From contig JAQUCZ010000044.1 of NCBI GenBank assembly GCA_028685945.1, positions 1 through 7,432 of the forward strand: a stretch of DNA of 7,432 nucleotides. The letters run 5' to 3'. A program made the position numbers and the translations under genes. The stretch's first letter is position 1, and each line of letters begins with the position of its first letter. Positions 1 to 6,405 of the stretch are shown piece by piece. Source of the DNA: Sulfurimonadaceae bacterium. GTDB lineage: Bacteria; Campylobacterota; Campylobacteria; Campylobacterales; Sulfurimonadaceae. The notes beneath the pieces are model-generated. The model was not told where the DNA came from, made no database searches, and worked only from the letters and a program-made list of their open reading frames with translations.

Positions 1-1591
1 CCTCGAGTGCATTTTGCAGAGCCACTTCGGTGTGTACGTCAAGCGCGGAGGTAGATTCGTCAAATATCACCACGCTCGGATCGGCGATAAGCATACGGGC
101 GATGCTGATACGCTGTCTTTGCCCGCCCGAGAGGCGAATACCGTGGCGCCCTACGATCGTGTCAAGCCCTTTTGGCATGGCGGCGATCATCTCGGCGAGC
201 TGCGCCATATGGAGCGCTTTGTGGATCGTTGCGTCGTCGATGGAATCATCCCCCATGGTGATGTTAAAACGCAGCGTCGCATTAAATAAAATAGGCATCT
301 GTAAGACCAAAAACACCTTTTCGCGGAGGGAACGCTTGTTCAGTTCCTCGATCGCAACGCCGTTGTAGGCAAGCAATCCCCCCTCTTTTTCGTAAAACCC
401 CGCAAGCACTTGAGCAAGGGTGGTTTTACCGCTGCCACTGGCACCTATGAGGGCGATCTTGGCATGTGCGGGGACGGTGAGGGAGATGTTTTTAAGTATC
501 GGTTTTTCGGGATTGTAGGAGAAGGAGAGGTTTTTTGCTTCGATAGTTACCTCTTGACCCTCGAGGGTAAGGGTGCCGCTGTGTTCGGTTTGAAGCGAGA
601 GGATTTTATTGAGTCTTTCTATTGCGGCTTTTGCCGAAGCGTAGGCGTATTGCATCGAGAGGATATCCTGTACGGGGGTCATAATAAACCAGATATAACC
701 GAACATCGCAAACATCATCCCGATACTCAGATCGCTGTAGGCTACGAGCAAAAGCCCTCCCGCGCGCAAAAGCTCGAAAAAGACCAAAAAAACGGTGTAG
801 GAGAGGCGTTCGTATGCGACGCTTTTATAGCCGTAGGCGTTGGATGTTTTTTGGATAGCGTCTGCTTTTTGGAGCGCCTGAGAGAAAAAATACCCCTCTT
901 TGTTGCTTGCTTTGATCTGCCCAAAAAGCTCCAAAGTCTCCCCGACGTTTTCTTGAAACTCCTCAATGGCGCGATTTTCTTCTTTTTTTAGAATCCCTAC
1001 GCGGCGCGACATCTTTTTGCTCATAAACATAATCAGGGGTTGGATAAACAAGATACAAAGCCCTAAAATAGGGTCCATCGCAATCATGACGATCCCTACC
1101 GCCAAGAGGGTTAAAACCGAAGCGACGAATTTGCTGCTGCTGGATATGAGAAAACTATCGAGGGTGTTGACGTCGGTGATAAGGTTGGAGGTGATCGCGC
1201 CGCTGCCGAGCACCTCGTACTCGTTCATCGACGCTATGCGCAGGTGCTCCAAGAGGCTTTGGCGTATTTTAAAGGTGACGTATTTGGAGAGACGGGTGAA
1301 AATCTTTGTGGTCACCACCCCCAAAAGGTAGTATAAAAACCGCAGTGCTACCACGCCGAGGGTCACCCATGCGATGTAGTAAAACGCATCCCCGCTTCCG
1401 AAAAATGCGTCTATGGAGCTAACGAAAAACGCGGGTTTGTCCAAAAGCACTTCATCGACTAAAAGCGGGAGCATCAAAGGGACGGGGATCGAAACCAAAA
1501 TAGCCGCGAGCGTGATAAGTTGCCCGTAAAAAAGGGCAGGTTTGTCGTGAAGCAGGAGATTAAAAAGGGTTTTAAAGGTTATTTTTTGCAT
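1..1591 (-). CDS. Type I ABC exporter half-transporter (MsbA-like), 3' end cut by window
   Basis: A fused membrane-ATPase half-transporter, expected to work as a homodimer in the inner membrane and use ATP to export a hydrophobic or envelope substrate. I translated it by hand; the frame is open from the ATG at 1591 to the left edge (about 530 residues) with no frameshift. The N-terminal part has hydrophobic segments near residues 18-45, 71-93, 151-190 (two) and 263-312 (two), the six-helix exporter layout. The ATPase domain starts near residue 340: Walker A GASGSGKTT at 383-391, a Q-loop in VLQMPILFN, signature LSGGQ at 487-491, Walker B VIFDE at 508-512 with catalytic Glu512, then D-loop SALD. 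The H-loop histidine and C-terminus lie outside the window; the family is usually about 570-600 residues. AAGGA sits 7 bases before the ATG. It follows gltX by 50 bases and may be cotranscribed. MsbA-like lipid export is a guess; peptide, glycan or drug export cannot be excluded. Confidence 0.9.
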   Translation of the reverse strand, partial: MQKITFKTLFNLLLHDKPALFYGQLITLAAILVSIPVPLMLPLLVDEVLLDKPAFFVSSIDAFFGSGDAFYYIAWVTLGVVALRFLYYLLGVVTTKIFTRLSKYVTFKIRQSLLEHLRIASMNEYEVLGSGAITSNLITDVNTLDSFLISSSSKFVASVLTLLAVGIVMIAMDPILGLCILFIQPLIMFMSKKMSRRVGILKKEENRAIEEFQENVGETLELFGQIKASNKEGYFFSQALQKADAIQKTSNAYGYKSVAYERLSYTVFLVFFELLRAGGLLLVAYSDLSIGMMFAMFGYIWFIMTPVQDILSMQYAYASAKAAIERLNKILSLQTEHSGTLTLEGQEVTIEAKNLSFSYNPEKPILKNISLTVPAHAKIALIGASGSGKTTLAQVLAGFYEKEGGLLAYNGVAIEELNKRSLREKVFLVLQMPILFNATLRFNITMGDDSIDDATIHKALHMAQLAEMIAAMPKGLDTIVGRHGIRLSGGQRQRISIARMLIADPSVVIFDESTSALDVHTEVALQNALE

Positions 1592-1601
1592 CGGTTTTTC
1601 C

Positions 1602-1639
1602 TTGGCATGTACTACTCTTTGCTACATGCCAAAGAGTAG
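1602..1639 (-). promoter_or_regulatory. Two overlapping alternative hairpins in the gltX-ABC spacer
   Basis: Two perfect 10-bp inverted repeats overlap here. In one, 1602-1611 pairs with 1623-1632 (11-base loop). In the other, 1612-1621 pairs with 1630-1639 (8-base loop). They share bases 1630-1632 and each uses the other's loop, so they cannot both form fully. In the minus-strand transcript the stem beginning CTACTCTTTG forms first. The other ends in TACATGCCAA, whose last two bases belong to the AAGGA ribosome site of the ABC gene. No T-run follows, so a simple terminator is unlikely. A post-transcriptional switch or an mRNA processing or stability element is inference. Confidence 0.5.
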
Positions 1640-1641
1640 AG

Positions 1642-3030
1642 TTAACAGTTTGCGCGAAGCGCGTTCTCGATACGTTTGAGGGTCTCCTCTTTGCCGATAA
1701 TAGCCATTACGCTATCAAGCCCCGGACCGCTAAGTTTGCCTAAAAGTGCAACGCGAAGAGGTTGCCCGATCTTGCCGAAGCCGATCTGCATCTCTTGGAC
1801 GGTTGCGTCCATAAGTGCGTGGTAATCGCTCGGAAGATGCAACTCGGAACTATTTCGTACCTTTGAAGCAAAGTTTTCCAAAATAGCTTTAGAATCCTCT
1901 TTAAACGCTTTTTTTACGTCTTTTTCTTCGTAAGCACTCGGCGTTTGGAGCATCTCCGTAACAAGTTCTGCCATCTCTTTGAGTGTTTTGGCACGCTCTT
2001 TGAGAGCGTCGAGCAAAATCTCTTTTTTGTCGTGCGAGGTGAGCACCAAACCGTAATCGCCCAAAAGGTGTGCCAGCTCTTCGTTTGGCATGTTCTTGAT
2101 ATAGTGTGCACTGAGCCAGTCGAGTTTTTGGGTGTTGTAGATCGAAGCGGATTTATTGATGTCTTTCGGGTTGAAAAGTTCGATCATCTCCGCCATAGAA
2201 AATATCTCCTGATCGCCGTAGCTCCACCCTAGGCGCACCAAAAAGTTCAAAAGTGCCTCGGGGGTATAACCCATCTCTTTATACGCCATAACATCGGTCG
2301 CACCGTCGCGTTTGGAGAGTTTTTTCCCCTCGGCGTTATGGATCATCGGTACGTGGTAGAACTTCGGTATCGTAAATCCGAGCGCCTCGTACACCACCAT
2401 CTGTTTTGGGGTGTTGGAGAGGTGATCGTCCCCGCGGATAACGTCGGTAACCCCCATAAGTGCATCGTCCACCGCTACGACGAAGTTGTAAGTCGGGCTT
2501 CCGTCTGCACGGGCAATGATAAAATCATCGAGGATATCTTCGGCCTTAAATACGACGTCCCCTTTGACCCCGTCTTGTACTACAATAGTACCGCTTTGGG
2601 GCGCTTTGATACGAACGACGGGGGCAACACCCTCGGGCGGCGTGCCGTTAAAATCGCGGTAGCGTCCGTCGTACATGGCACGTTGTTTTGCCGCGGTTTG
2701 CTCTTCACGCAGGGCATCAAGCTCCTCTTTGCTCATGTAGCAGTAGTAAGCTTTGCCCGTATCGAGAAGCTGTTTGATATAAACCGCATACACCTCGTCG
2801 CGCTGCGATTGGTAGGTGATTTCGCCGTCATGCGTAAGCCCCAGCCAAGAAAACGCGTTGACGATCGCTTCGGCAGCTTCTTGGGAGTTTCTGGCTTTGT
2901 CGGTGTCTTCTATGCGTAGAAGAAATTTTCCGCTATTTTTTTTTGCCCAAAGGTAAGAAAAGAGTGCAGTTCGCAAACCGCCGATATGTAAATACCCCGT
3001 AGGGCTCGGAGCAAATCGAGTAACAACCAT
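1642..3030 (-). CDS. gltX: Glutamyl-tRNA synthetase (GluRS1-like)
   Basis: A class I aminoacyl-tRNA synthetase that attaches glutamate to tRNA in the cytoplasm. It has 462 residues, normal for bacterial GluRS. The HIGH-type motif is HIGG at 15-18 after RFAPSPTGYL; RIEDTD is at 39-44; the KMSKS-type loop is KLSKR at 237-241. Residues beyond about 300 form the helical anticodon-binding part. The zinc site of the E. coli enzyme is mostly lost: Cys97 remains, but the other ligand positions are Met99, Tyr124 and Asp126. Epsilonproteobacteria usually carry two GluRS genes, and in Helicobacter pylori GluRS1 charges tRNA-Glu while GluRS2 charges tRNA-Gln for GatCAB amidation. This sequence resembles my memory of GluRS1, so tRNA-Glu charging is the likely role. 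The start at 3030 is supported by AAGG 7 bases upstream and by family alignment at MVVTRFAPSP. Confidence 0.96.
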   Translation of the reverse strand: MVVTRFAPSPTGYLHIGGLRTALFSYLWAKKNSGKFLLRIEDTDKARNSQEAAEAIVNAFSWLGLTHDGEITYQSQRDEVYAVYIKQLLDTGKAYYCYMSKEELDALREEQTAAKQRAMYDGRYRDFNGTPPEGVAPVVRIKAPQSGTIVVQDGVKGDVVFKAEDILDDFIIARADGSPTYNFVVAVDDALMGVTDVIRGDDHLSNTPKQMVVYEALGFTIPKFYHVPMIHNAEGKKLSKRDGATDVMAYKEMGYTPEALLNFLVRLGWSYGDQEIFSMAEMIELFNPKDINKSASIYNTQKLDWLSAHYIKNMPNEELAHLLGDYGLVLTSHDKKEILLDALKERAKTLKEMAELVTEMLQTPSAYEEKDVKKAFKEDSKAILENFASKVRNSSELHLPSDYHALMDATVQEMQIGFGKIGQPLRVALLGKLSGPGLDSVMAIIGKEETLKRIENALRANC

Positions 3031-3060
3031 GAAAAAACCTTTTCGTTGAATAATGACGCA

Positions 3061-3095
3061 ATTTTAGGCTATTCTTTGTTAAAAGCGGGTAAAAT
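3061..3095. promoter_or_regulatory. Divergent promoter region for gltX (-) and the SurA-like gene (+)
   Basis: The 97-base AT-rich spacer between the two divergent genes contains TAAAAT on both strands: plus at 3090-3095, and minus as the complement of ATTTTA at 3061-3066. Each lies about 30 bases upstream of the start codon it would serve, a plausible place for a -10 box. I see no convincing -35 box, which is common in Campylobacterota. The position of the promoters is inferred. Confidence 0.35.
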
Positions 3096-3127
3096 CATTT
3101 TCAAATTTTTTTAAAAAACGGATAGTT

Positions 3128-3964
3128 ATGGTGCGAATATTTTTACCGATTTTATTGAGCGTTTCCCTCTTTGCAGAGATGATCGAAGGGATAGCCGTCG
3201 TCGTCAAGGGGGAGCCTATCACCCTTTATGATGTAAAAAAAGAGATGGCACTTGCAAAAACGGATGCAAAAAAAGCCTCCGATATGCTTATTAGAAAAAA
3301 GCTTGAAGAGCTAGAGATTCAAGAGAGAAAAATCAACGTCACCCCTACCGAGGTGTACGAAGAGATCAAACTCACCGCGGCGCGCAATAATCTTAGCGTC
3401 GATGAATTTTATGCCGCGGTAAGAGAAACAAACGGACTCAGCTCAAGCGAGCTAAAAGAGAAGATGCGCGAGCGTCTTTTGTCCCAAAAGCTTTACCAGT
3501 CGATCGCATATGCGTCGATGTCGCAGCCAAGCGATAGCGAGATAGAGGAGTACTACCGACTCAACAAAGAGAAGTTTTCCCATCCGAGCGGTTTTAAGGT
3601 GATGATCTACGGAGCGCAAAGCCAAGAGAGGCTCCAAGAGAAGATTTCCAACCCGATGCTCTATACCCCCGACGTGCTGACAAACGAGCAGGAACTTCCT
3701 TACGATCGCATCTCCCCCGAATTGGCATCGCTTTTGGCGAAAACGCCGCCGCAAAGTTTTACCCCCGTTATCCCCGACGGCAAAGGGGGATTTATGAGTT
3801 TTTATCTCCAAGAGGTGCTCCAAGCGGCAGAGGGATCGCTTGAGGCGCAAAAAGATGCGATTATCAATGCGCTCATGGCGGAAAAACGGGAGCAGATACT
3901 CGGAGATTATTTTGAAAAACTGCGTCACAATGCCGAGATCGTCGTTGTAAGACTTCCCGAGTAA
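3128..3964 (+). CDS. SurA-like periplasmic chaperone with divergent PPIase domain
   Basis: A likely periplasmic folding factor for outer-membrane proteins. Of 278 residues, the first 16 form a short signal peptide (hydrophobic core FLPILLSVSLFA, probable cut after Ala16). EGIAVVVKGEPITLYDVKKE at 20-39 is the typical opening of a SurA N-terminal chaperone domain, which runs to about 130 in charged helices. Residues 152-232 occupy the place of a parvulin-type prolyl isomerase domain, but the usual glycine-rich catalytic landmarks are hard to see, so isomerase activity is doubtful. A C-terminal helix at about 238-267 would complete the chaperone fold. C. jejuni has comparable short SurA-like chaperones (PEB4 and Cj1289), and I recall Cj1289 also lying between gltX and accC. 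The ATG at 3128 puts the signal peptide at the N-terminus; its ribosome site is weak (CGGA about 6 bases upstream). There is no strong terminator after the stop. Confidence 0.85.
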   Translation: MVRIFLPILLSVSLFAEMIEGIAVVVKGEPITLYDVKKEMALAKTDAKKASDMLIRKKLEELEIQERKINVTPTEVYEEIKLTAARNNLSVDEFYAAVRETNGLSSSELKEKMRERLLSQKLYQSIAYASMSQPSDSEIEEYYRLNKEKFSHPSGFKVMIYGAQSQERLQEKISNPMLYTPDVLTNEQELPYDRISPELASLLAKTPPQSFTPVIPDGKGGFMSFYLQEVLQAAEGSLEAQKDAIINALMAEKREQILGDYFEKLRHNAEIVVVRLPE

Positions 3965-4005
3965 GTTCGAGAGGACTCTCATATAAACTTTAAGATAAAT
4001 TGAGG

Positions 4006-4011
4006 TATGAT
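4006..4011 (+). promoter_or_regulatory. Candidate -10 box for the cytochrome gene
   Basis: TATGAT lies 34 bases before the cytochrome start codon and would place transcription start near 4018, giving a leader of about 22 bases that includes the ribosome site. No clear -35 box is visible. TTTATATT at about 4014-4021 is an alternative. The cytochrome could also be read through from the SurA-like gene, which ends 75 bases before it. Confidence 0.35.
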
Positions 4012-4039
4012 TTATTTTATATTGCCTAAAGGAAAAGAG

Positions 4040-4429
4040 ATGAAAAAACTTGTGTTAAGTTTAAGTGTTCTTGCCGTTCTCGGACTACAAGCGACCGATA
4101 TCAATACGAATATGCAAACAATGAGAGACGGTCTTTTAGAGATTCAAGACGGGTTTTTGTATAACAATAAAGATGCGGTAGTAGCAGGGATCAAAAAAAT
4201 CGAAAAAGCTAACGAAATTTTTCACAGCAAAGAAGCGGTAGAAAAATACCTTCCTAAAGAGAAGAAAAAAATGGCGGGCGTAACGCTTTTGAGTGCTAAA
4301 AGATTAAACTCCGATTTGGAAGCTATGAACGCTTACATTAGCGATAACAAAATGCTTGAAGCGGCTGAGATCCATTCGGACGTTATGAAAGATTGTACGC
4401 GCTGTCACGCAATCGTAAGAGGCTGGTAA
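4040..4429 (+). CDS. Small periplasmic c-type cytochrome, cytochrome c'/c556-like
   Basis: A secreted single-heme cytochrome, probably a periplasmic electron carrier or a gas or redox-responsive heme protein. I chose the ATG at 4040 rather than the in-frame ATG at 4007: AAAGGA lies 6 bases before it, and the protein then begins MKKLVLSLSV, a good signal peptide with likely cleavage after Ala18 (LQA-TD). The product is 129 residues, about 111 mature. The only heme-binding motif is CTRCH at 119-123, near the C-terminus, with His123 as the expected proximal ligand. The rest is four amphipathic helices, as in class II cytochromes (c' and c556). Met25 and Met28 in helix 1 could supply a sixth ligand, which would favour a c556-like low-spin heme; this is inference. 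The base composition is more AT-rich than its neighbours. It is convergent with accC. The physiological partner is unknown. Confidence 0.82.
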   Translation: MKKLVLSLSVLAVLGLQATDINTNMQTMRDGLLEIQDGFLYNNKDAVVAGIKKIEKANEIFHSKEAVEKYLPKEKKKMAGVTLLSAKRLNSDLEAMNAYISDNKMLEAAEIHSDVMKDCTRCHAIVRGW

Positions 4430-4466
4430 AAAATTTAAAGAGTTTTTTCTTTTGTAGAGACTCTTT
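4428..4466 (-). terminator. Probable rho-independent terminator of accB-accC
   Basis: AAAGAGT at 4437-4443 pairs with ACTCTTT at 4460-4466 across a 16-base loop. In the minus-strand transcript the stem is followed by AAA and then six U residues (complement of 4428-4433), as expected for an intrinsic terminator. The stem is AT-rich and only moderate. The T-tract overlaps the cytochrome stop codon. In the plus-strand transcript the stem is lengthened by G-U pairs but no U-run follows. Confidence 0.45.
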
Positions 4467-4472
4467 GAAACA

Positions 4473-4500
4473 GATACAAACGGCGCTTAGCCGTTGTATC
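4473..4500. terminator. Strong hairpin spanning the accC stop codon
   Basis: GATACAAACGGC at 4473-4484 pairs with GCCGTTGTATC at 4490-4500: 11 base pairs with one bulged A and a 5-base loop. The loop contains the accC stop codon (4487-4489), and one arm encodes the last residues of AccC. No T-run follows immediately on either strand. It may act with the neighbouring hairpin as a transcript end or 3'-end stabiliser for the convergent cytochrome and accC messages. Its role as a terminator is inferred. Confidence 0.4.
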
Positions 4501-5827
4501 GCTCAAGGTATTTTGTATCGAAGTTGTTCGATATAAAATCTTCGTTTTGCATCATTTTCAAATGAAACGGTATCGTCGTTTTAATCCCCGTCACTTTAAA
4601 TTCGCTTAACGCTCTTCTCATTCTTGCAATCGCATCGGCACGGTCGCTTCCGCGAACGATCAGTTTTCCGATCATAGAATCGTAAGTCGGCGGTACGATA
4701 TAGCCCGCATGTGCATGGGAGTCGATACGTACGTCTTTGCCTCCCGGAGTGATCCAGTCTTTGATTTTTCCCGGGCAGGGAAGAAACTTGATAGGATCTT
4801 CCGCGGTGATACGGCACTCTATAGAGTGTCCTTTGAGAGTGATGCTCTCTTGCGGCGGCAACTCTTTGCCCTCTGCCACTTCGATCATCATTTTAATAAG
4901 GTCAAGGTCGCTTACCATCTCGGATACACAGTGCTCAACCTGAAGACGGGTATTCATCTCCATAAAATAGAAGTTCAAATCGGCATCCAAAAGGTACTCG
5001 AACGTTCCTGCACCCTCGTATTTAATGTATTTTGCAGCACGAACCGCCGAATCCCAAAGACGCTCTCGTACCTCTTGCGTCAAAGTAACCGCAGGAGATT
5101 CTTCGATCAGTTTTTGGTGGCGTCTTTGCATAGAACAGTCGCGCTCTCCGATGTGGAGCACGTTTCCGTGCGCGTCTGCTAGTACCTGAACTTCGATATG
5201 GCGCGGGTTTTTGATGAATTTTTCCATATAGATGGTGCCGTCGCCAAATGCCGTTATAGCTTCGCTCTCGGCTGCTAGGAATGCGTTTTCAAGGTAGCTT
5301 TCCTCTTCGACGACGCGCATTCCGCGTCCCCCGCCCCCTTGTGCGGCTTTAAGGATGATCGGGTACCCGACCTCTTGAGCACGTTTTTTCGCGTCTTCAA
5401 TGTTTTTGATAGCGCCGTCACTCCCCGGAACTACGGGAACATTAGCGGCGATCATAACGTCTTTGGCTTTTGATTTATCGCTCATAAGAACCATAACTTC
5501 GGGTGTCGGTCCGATGAACTTGATATTGTGGTGGGTACAAATCTCGACGAAATGTTGGTTTTCGCTTAAAAAGCCGTAACCAGGGAAAATAGCATCGCAG
5601 TGACTGATCTCTGCCGCCGAAATAATCGCAGGGATATTAAGATAACTTTTGCTGCTTGGAGCTTCTCCGATACAAATTGCGGCGTCGGCAAGATTTAGGT
5701 ACTCACTCCCCGCATCTGCTTTTGAATAAACCGCAACGGCCTCTTTGCCCATCTCTTTAATCGTGCGAATCGCGCGAAGAGCAATCTCCCCGCGGTTTGC
5801 GACTAAAATTCTTTTGATTTCTGCCAT
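4487..5827 (-). CDS. accC: Acetyl-CoA carboxylase, biotin carboxylase subunit
   Basis: It uses ATP and bicarbonate to carboxylate the biotin on AccB, the first half-reaction of acetyl-CoA carboxylase in fatty-acid synthesis. The 446 residues match the usual AccC length. The N-terminal domain begins IKRILVANRGEIALRAIRT. The ATP-grasp domain holds the glycine-rich loop GGGGRG at 164-169, the ATP-binding region around Lys116 and Lys159, His209 in NPRHIEVQVLAD, and Lys238 in RRHQKLIEE. The metal and catalytic segment EMNTRLQVEH is at 290-299 (Glu290, Asn292, Arg294, equivalent to E. coli Glu288, Asn290 and Arg292). The C-terminal domain includes GHSIECRITAEDP from 333. The ATG at 5827 lies 3 bases after the accB stop, with only a weak GGAA-type site inside accB, so translation is probably coupled to accB. 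A pyruvate or other carboxylase subunit would look similar, but the accB neighbour supports AccC. accA and accD are not in this window. Confidence 0.97.
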   Translation of the reverse strand: MAEIKRILVANRGEIALRAIRTIKEMGKEAVAVYSKADAGSEYLNLADAAICIGEAPSSKSYLNIPAIISAAEISHCDAIFPGYGFLSENQHFVEICTHHNIKFIGPTPEVMVLMSDKSKAKDVMIAANVPVVPGSDGAIKNIEDAKKRAQEVGYPIILKAAQGGGGRGMRVVEEESYLENAFLAAESEAITAFGDGTIYMEKFIKNPRHIEVQVLADAHGNVLHIGERDCSMQRRHQKLIEESPAVTLTQEVRERLWDSAVRAAKYIKYEGAGTFEYLLDADLNFYFMEMNTRLQVEHCVSEMVSDLDLIKMMIEVAEGKELPPQESITLKGHSIECRITAEDPIKFLPCPGKIKDWITPGGKDVRIDSHAHAGYIVPPTYDSMIGKLIVRGSDRADAIARMRRALSEFKVTGIKTTIPFHLKMMQNEDFISNNFDTKYLERYNG

Positions 5828-5830
5828 GGG

Positions 5831-6280
5831 CTATACTTTTTCCACTATAAATAGAGGCATATCGTATTCAACTGCCTGACCGTTTGTCGCTAAAATATCT
5901 ATAATTTTGCAGTTAAATTCTGCTTCGAGTTCGTTCATGATTTTCATCGCTTCTAGGATGGCAATTACTTGCCCTTTTTTAACGGTATCGCCGATTTTAA
6001 CGAATGAGGGGGAATCGGGAGACGGAGATGCGTAGAATGTTCCTACCATAGGAGAGAGAATTTTATCCCCTTTGACCTCTTCGAGTGCTGCCGGCGTTGC
6101 CGCTGCTGCAGGTGCACTAGGTGCGGCTACTGCTACGGGTGCAGAGACTGCATGCGCTACGGGTGCGACGGTAATGGTTTTTTCAAATTCAATGGAAAAA
6201 TCATTTTGCGTGAGTTTCATGCGAGAGAGTCCGCTTTCGTCAAATTGACTCATAAGCGATTTTATTTGCTTTGTATCCAT
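5831..6280 (-). CDS. accB: Acetyl-CoA carboxylase, biotin carboxyl carrier protein
   Basis: The carrier subunit whose biotin shuttles carboxyl groups from AccC to the carboxyltransferase. It has 149 residues, normal for AccB. The N-terminal part (1-35) resembles the short AccB dimer/AccC-contact region (MDTKQIKSLMSQFDESGLSR). An Ala/Pro/Val-rich flexible linker covers about 39-66. The biotinyl domain at 72-149 has the attachment motif EAMKIMNE at 110-117, with Lys113 as the biotinylated residue, and the lead-in LSPMVGTFYASPSPDS typical of AccB. GGAG lies 8 bases before the ATG at 6280. It is the first gene of the accB-accC operon, with an extended -10 promoter just upstream. It is divergent from the dCMP deaminase gene. 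Confidence 0.97.
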   Translation of the reverse strand: MDTKQIKSLMSQFDESGLSRMKLTQNDFSIEFEKTITVAPVAHAVSAPVAVAAPSAPAAAATPAALEEVKGDKILSPMVGTFYASPSPDSPSFVKIGDTVKKGQVIAILEAMKIMNELEAEFNCKIIDILATNGQAVEYDMPLFIVEKV

Positions 6281-6313
6281 AACTAATACTCCAAAATAGA
6301 TAAAAATTTGCGA

Positions 6314-6323
6314 TATAATACCA
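6314..6323. promoter_or_regulatory. Shared, back-to-back -10 region for accB (-) and the dCMP deaminase gene (+)
   Basis: On the minus strand, TGG followed by TATTAT (complement of 6315-6323) is an extended -10 box, giving a leader of about 28 bases to accB. On the plus strand the same bases read TATAAT at 6314-6319, a perfect -10 box that would give the dCMP deaminase a leader of about 86 bases. Because the two boxes overlap, polymerase binding for one direction would block the other. No good -35 box is visible on either strand. Confidence 0.5.
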
Positions 6324-6351
6324 TAATCTTAATAAAACTACTTTCAAACCT

Positions 6352-6405
6352 ATGAAAGAGAGTTTTTGCACTACAAAACGACAAAAAAATCCAAAAAAAG
6401 ACTAA
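6352..6405 (+). CDS. Possible 17-residue leader ORF upstream of the dCMP deaminase gene
   Basis: An ATG at 6352 opens a 17-codon frame (MKESFCTTKRQKNPKKD) that stops with TAA at 6403-6405, six bases before the dCMP deaminase start and in the same frame. It is lysine-rich because it crosses the A-tracts. It has no Shine-Dalgarno sequence, so it may be chance. If translated, its closeness to a start codon that also lacks such a site would allow coupling. Confidence 0.2.
   Translation: MKESFCTTKRQKNPKKD

Noticed and set aside
410..991. A 193-codon open frame on the plus strand opposite the ABC exporter
   Set aside because: The minus frame has full exporter motifs through this region without interruption; the plus product resembles no family and has low-complexity ends.
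1..1591. The exporter as a frameshifted pseudogene, since no complete minus-strand frame ends in the window
   Set aside because: Hand translation from 1591 to the edge is open throughout with all motifs in order; it is simply cut by the window boundary.
1612..1639. The gltX-ABC spacer hairpin as an intrinsic terminator
   Set aside because: No U-tract follows on the minus strand; the next bases lead directly into the ABC ribosome site.
2338..2919. A 193-codon open frame on the plus strand opposite gltX
   Set aside because: It lies wholly within the well-supported gltX and shows no recognisable domain or ribosome site; long antisense frames are common at this base composition.
3969..3980. Short inverted repeat GAGAG/CTCTC after the SurA-like gene as a terminator
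   Set aside because: The stem is only four pairs if a normal loop is allowed, and no T-run follows.
4007..4039. An upstream in-frame ATG that would add 11 residues to the cytochrome
   Set aside because: It would put a polar stretch before the signal peptide, has no ribosome site, and overlaps the likely -10 box; the ATG at 4040 has a good AAAGGA.
4709..5182. A 157-codon open frame on the plus strand opposite accC
   Set aside because: It is antisense to conserved ATP-grasp coding sequence and its product has no recognisable features.
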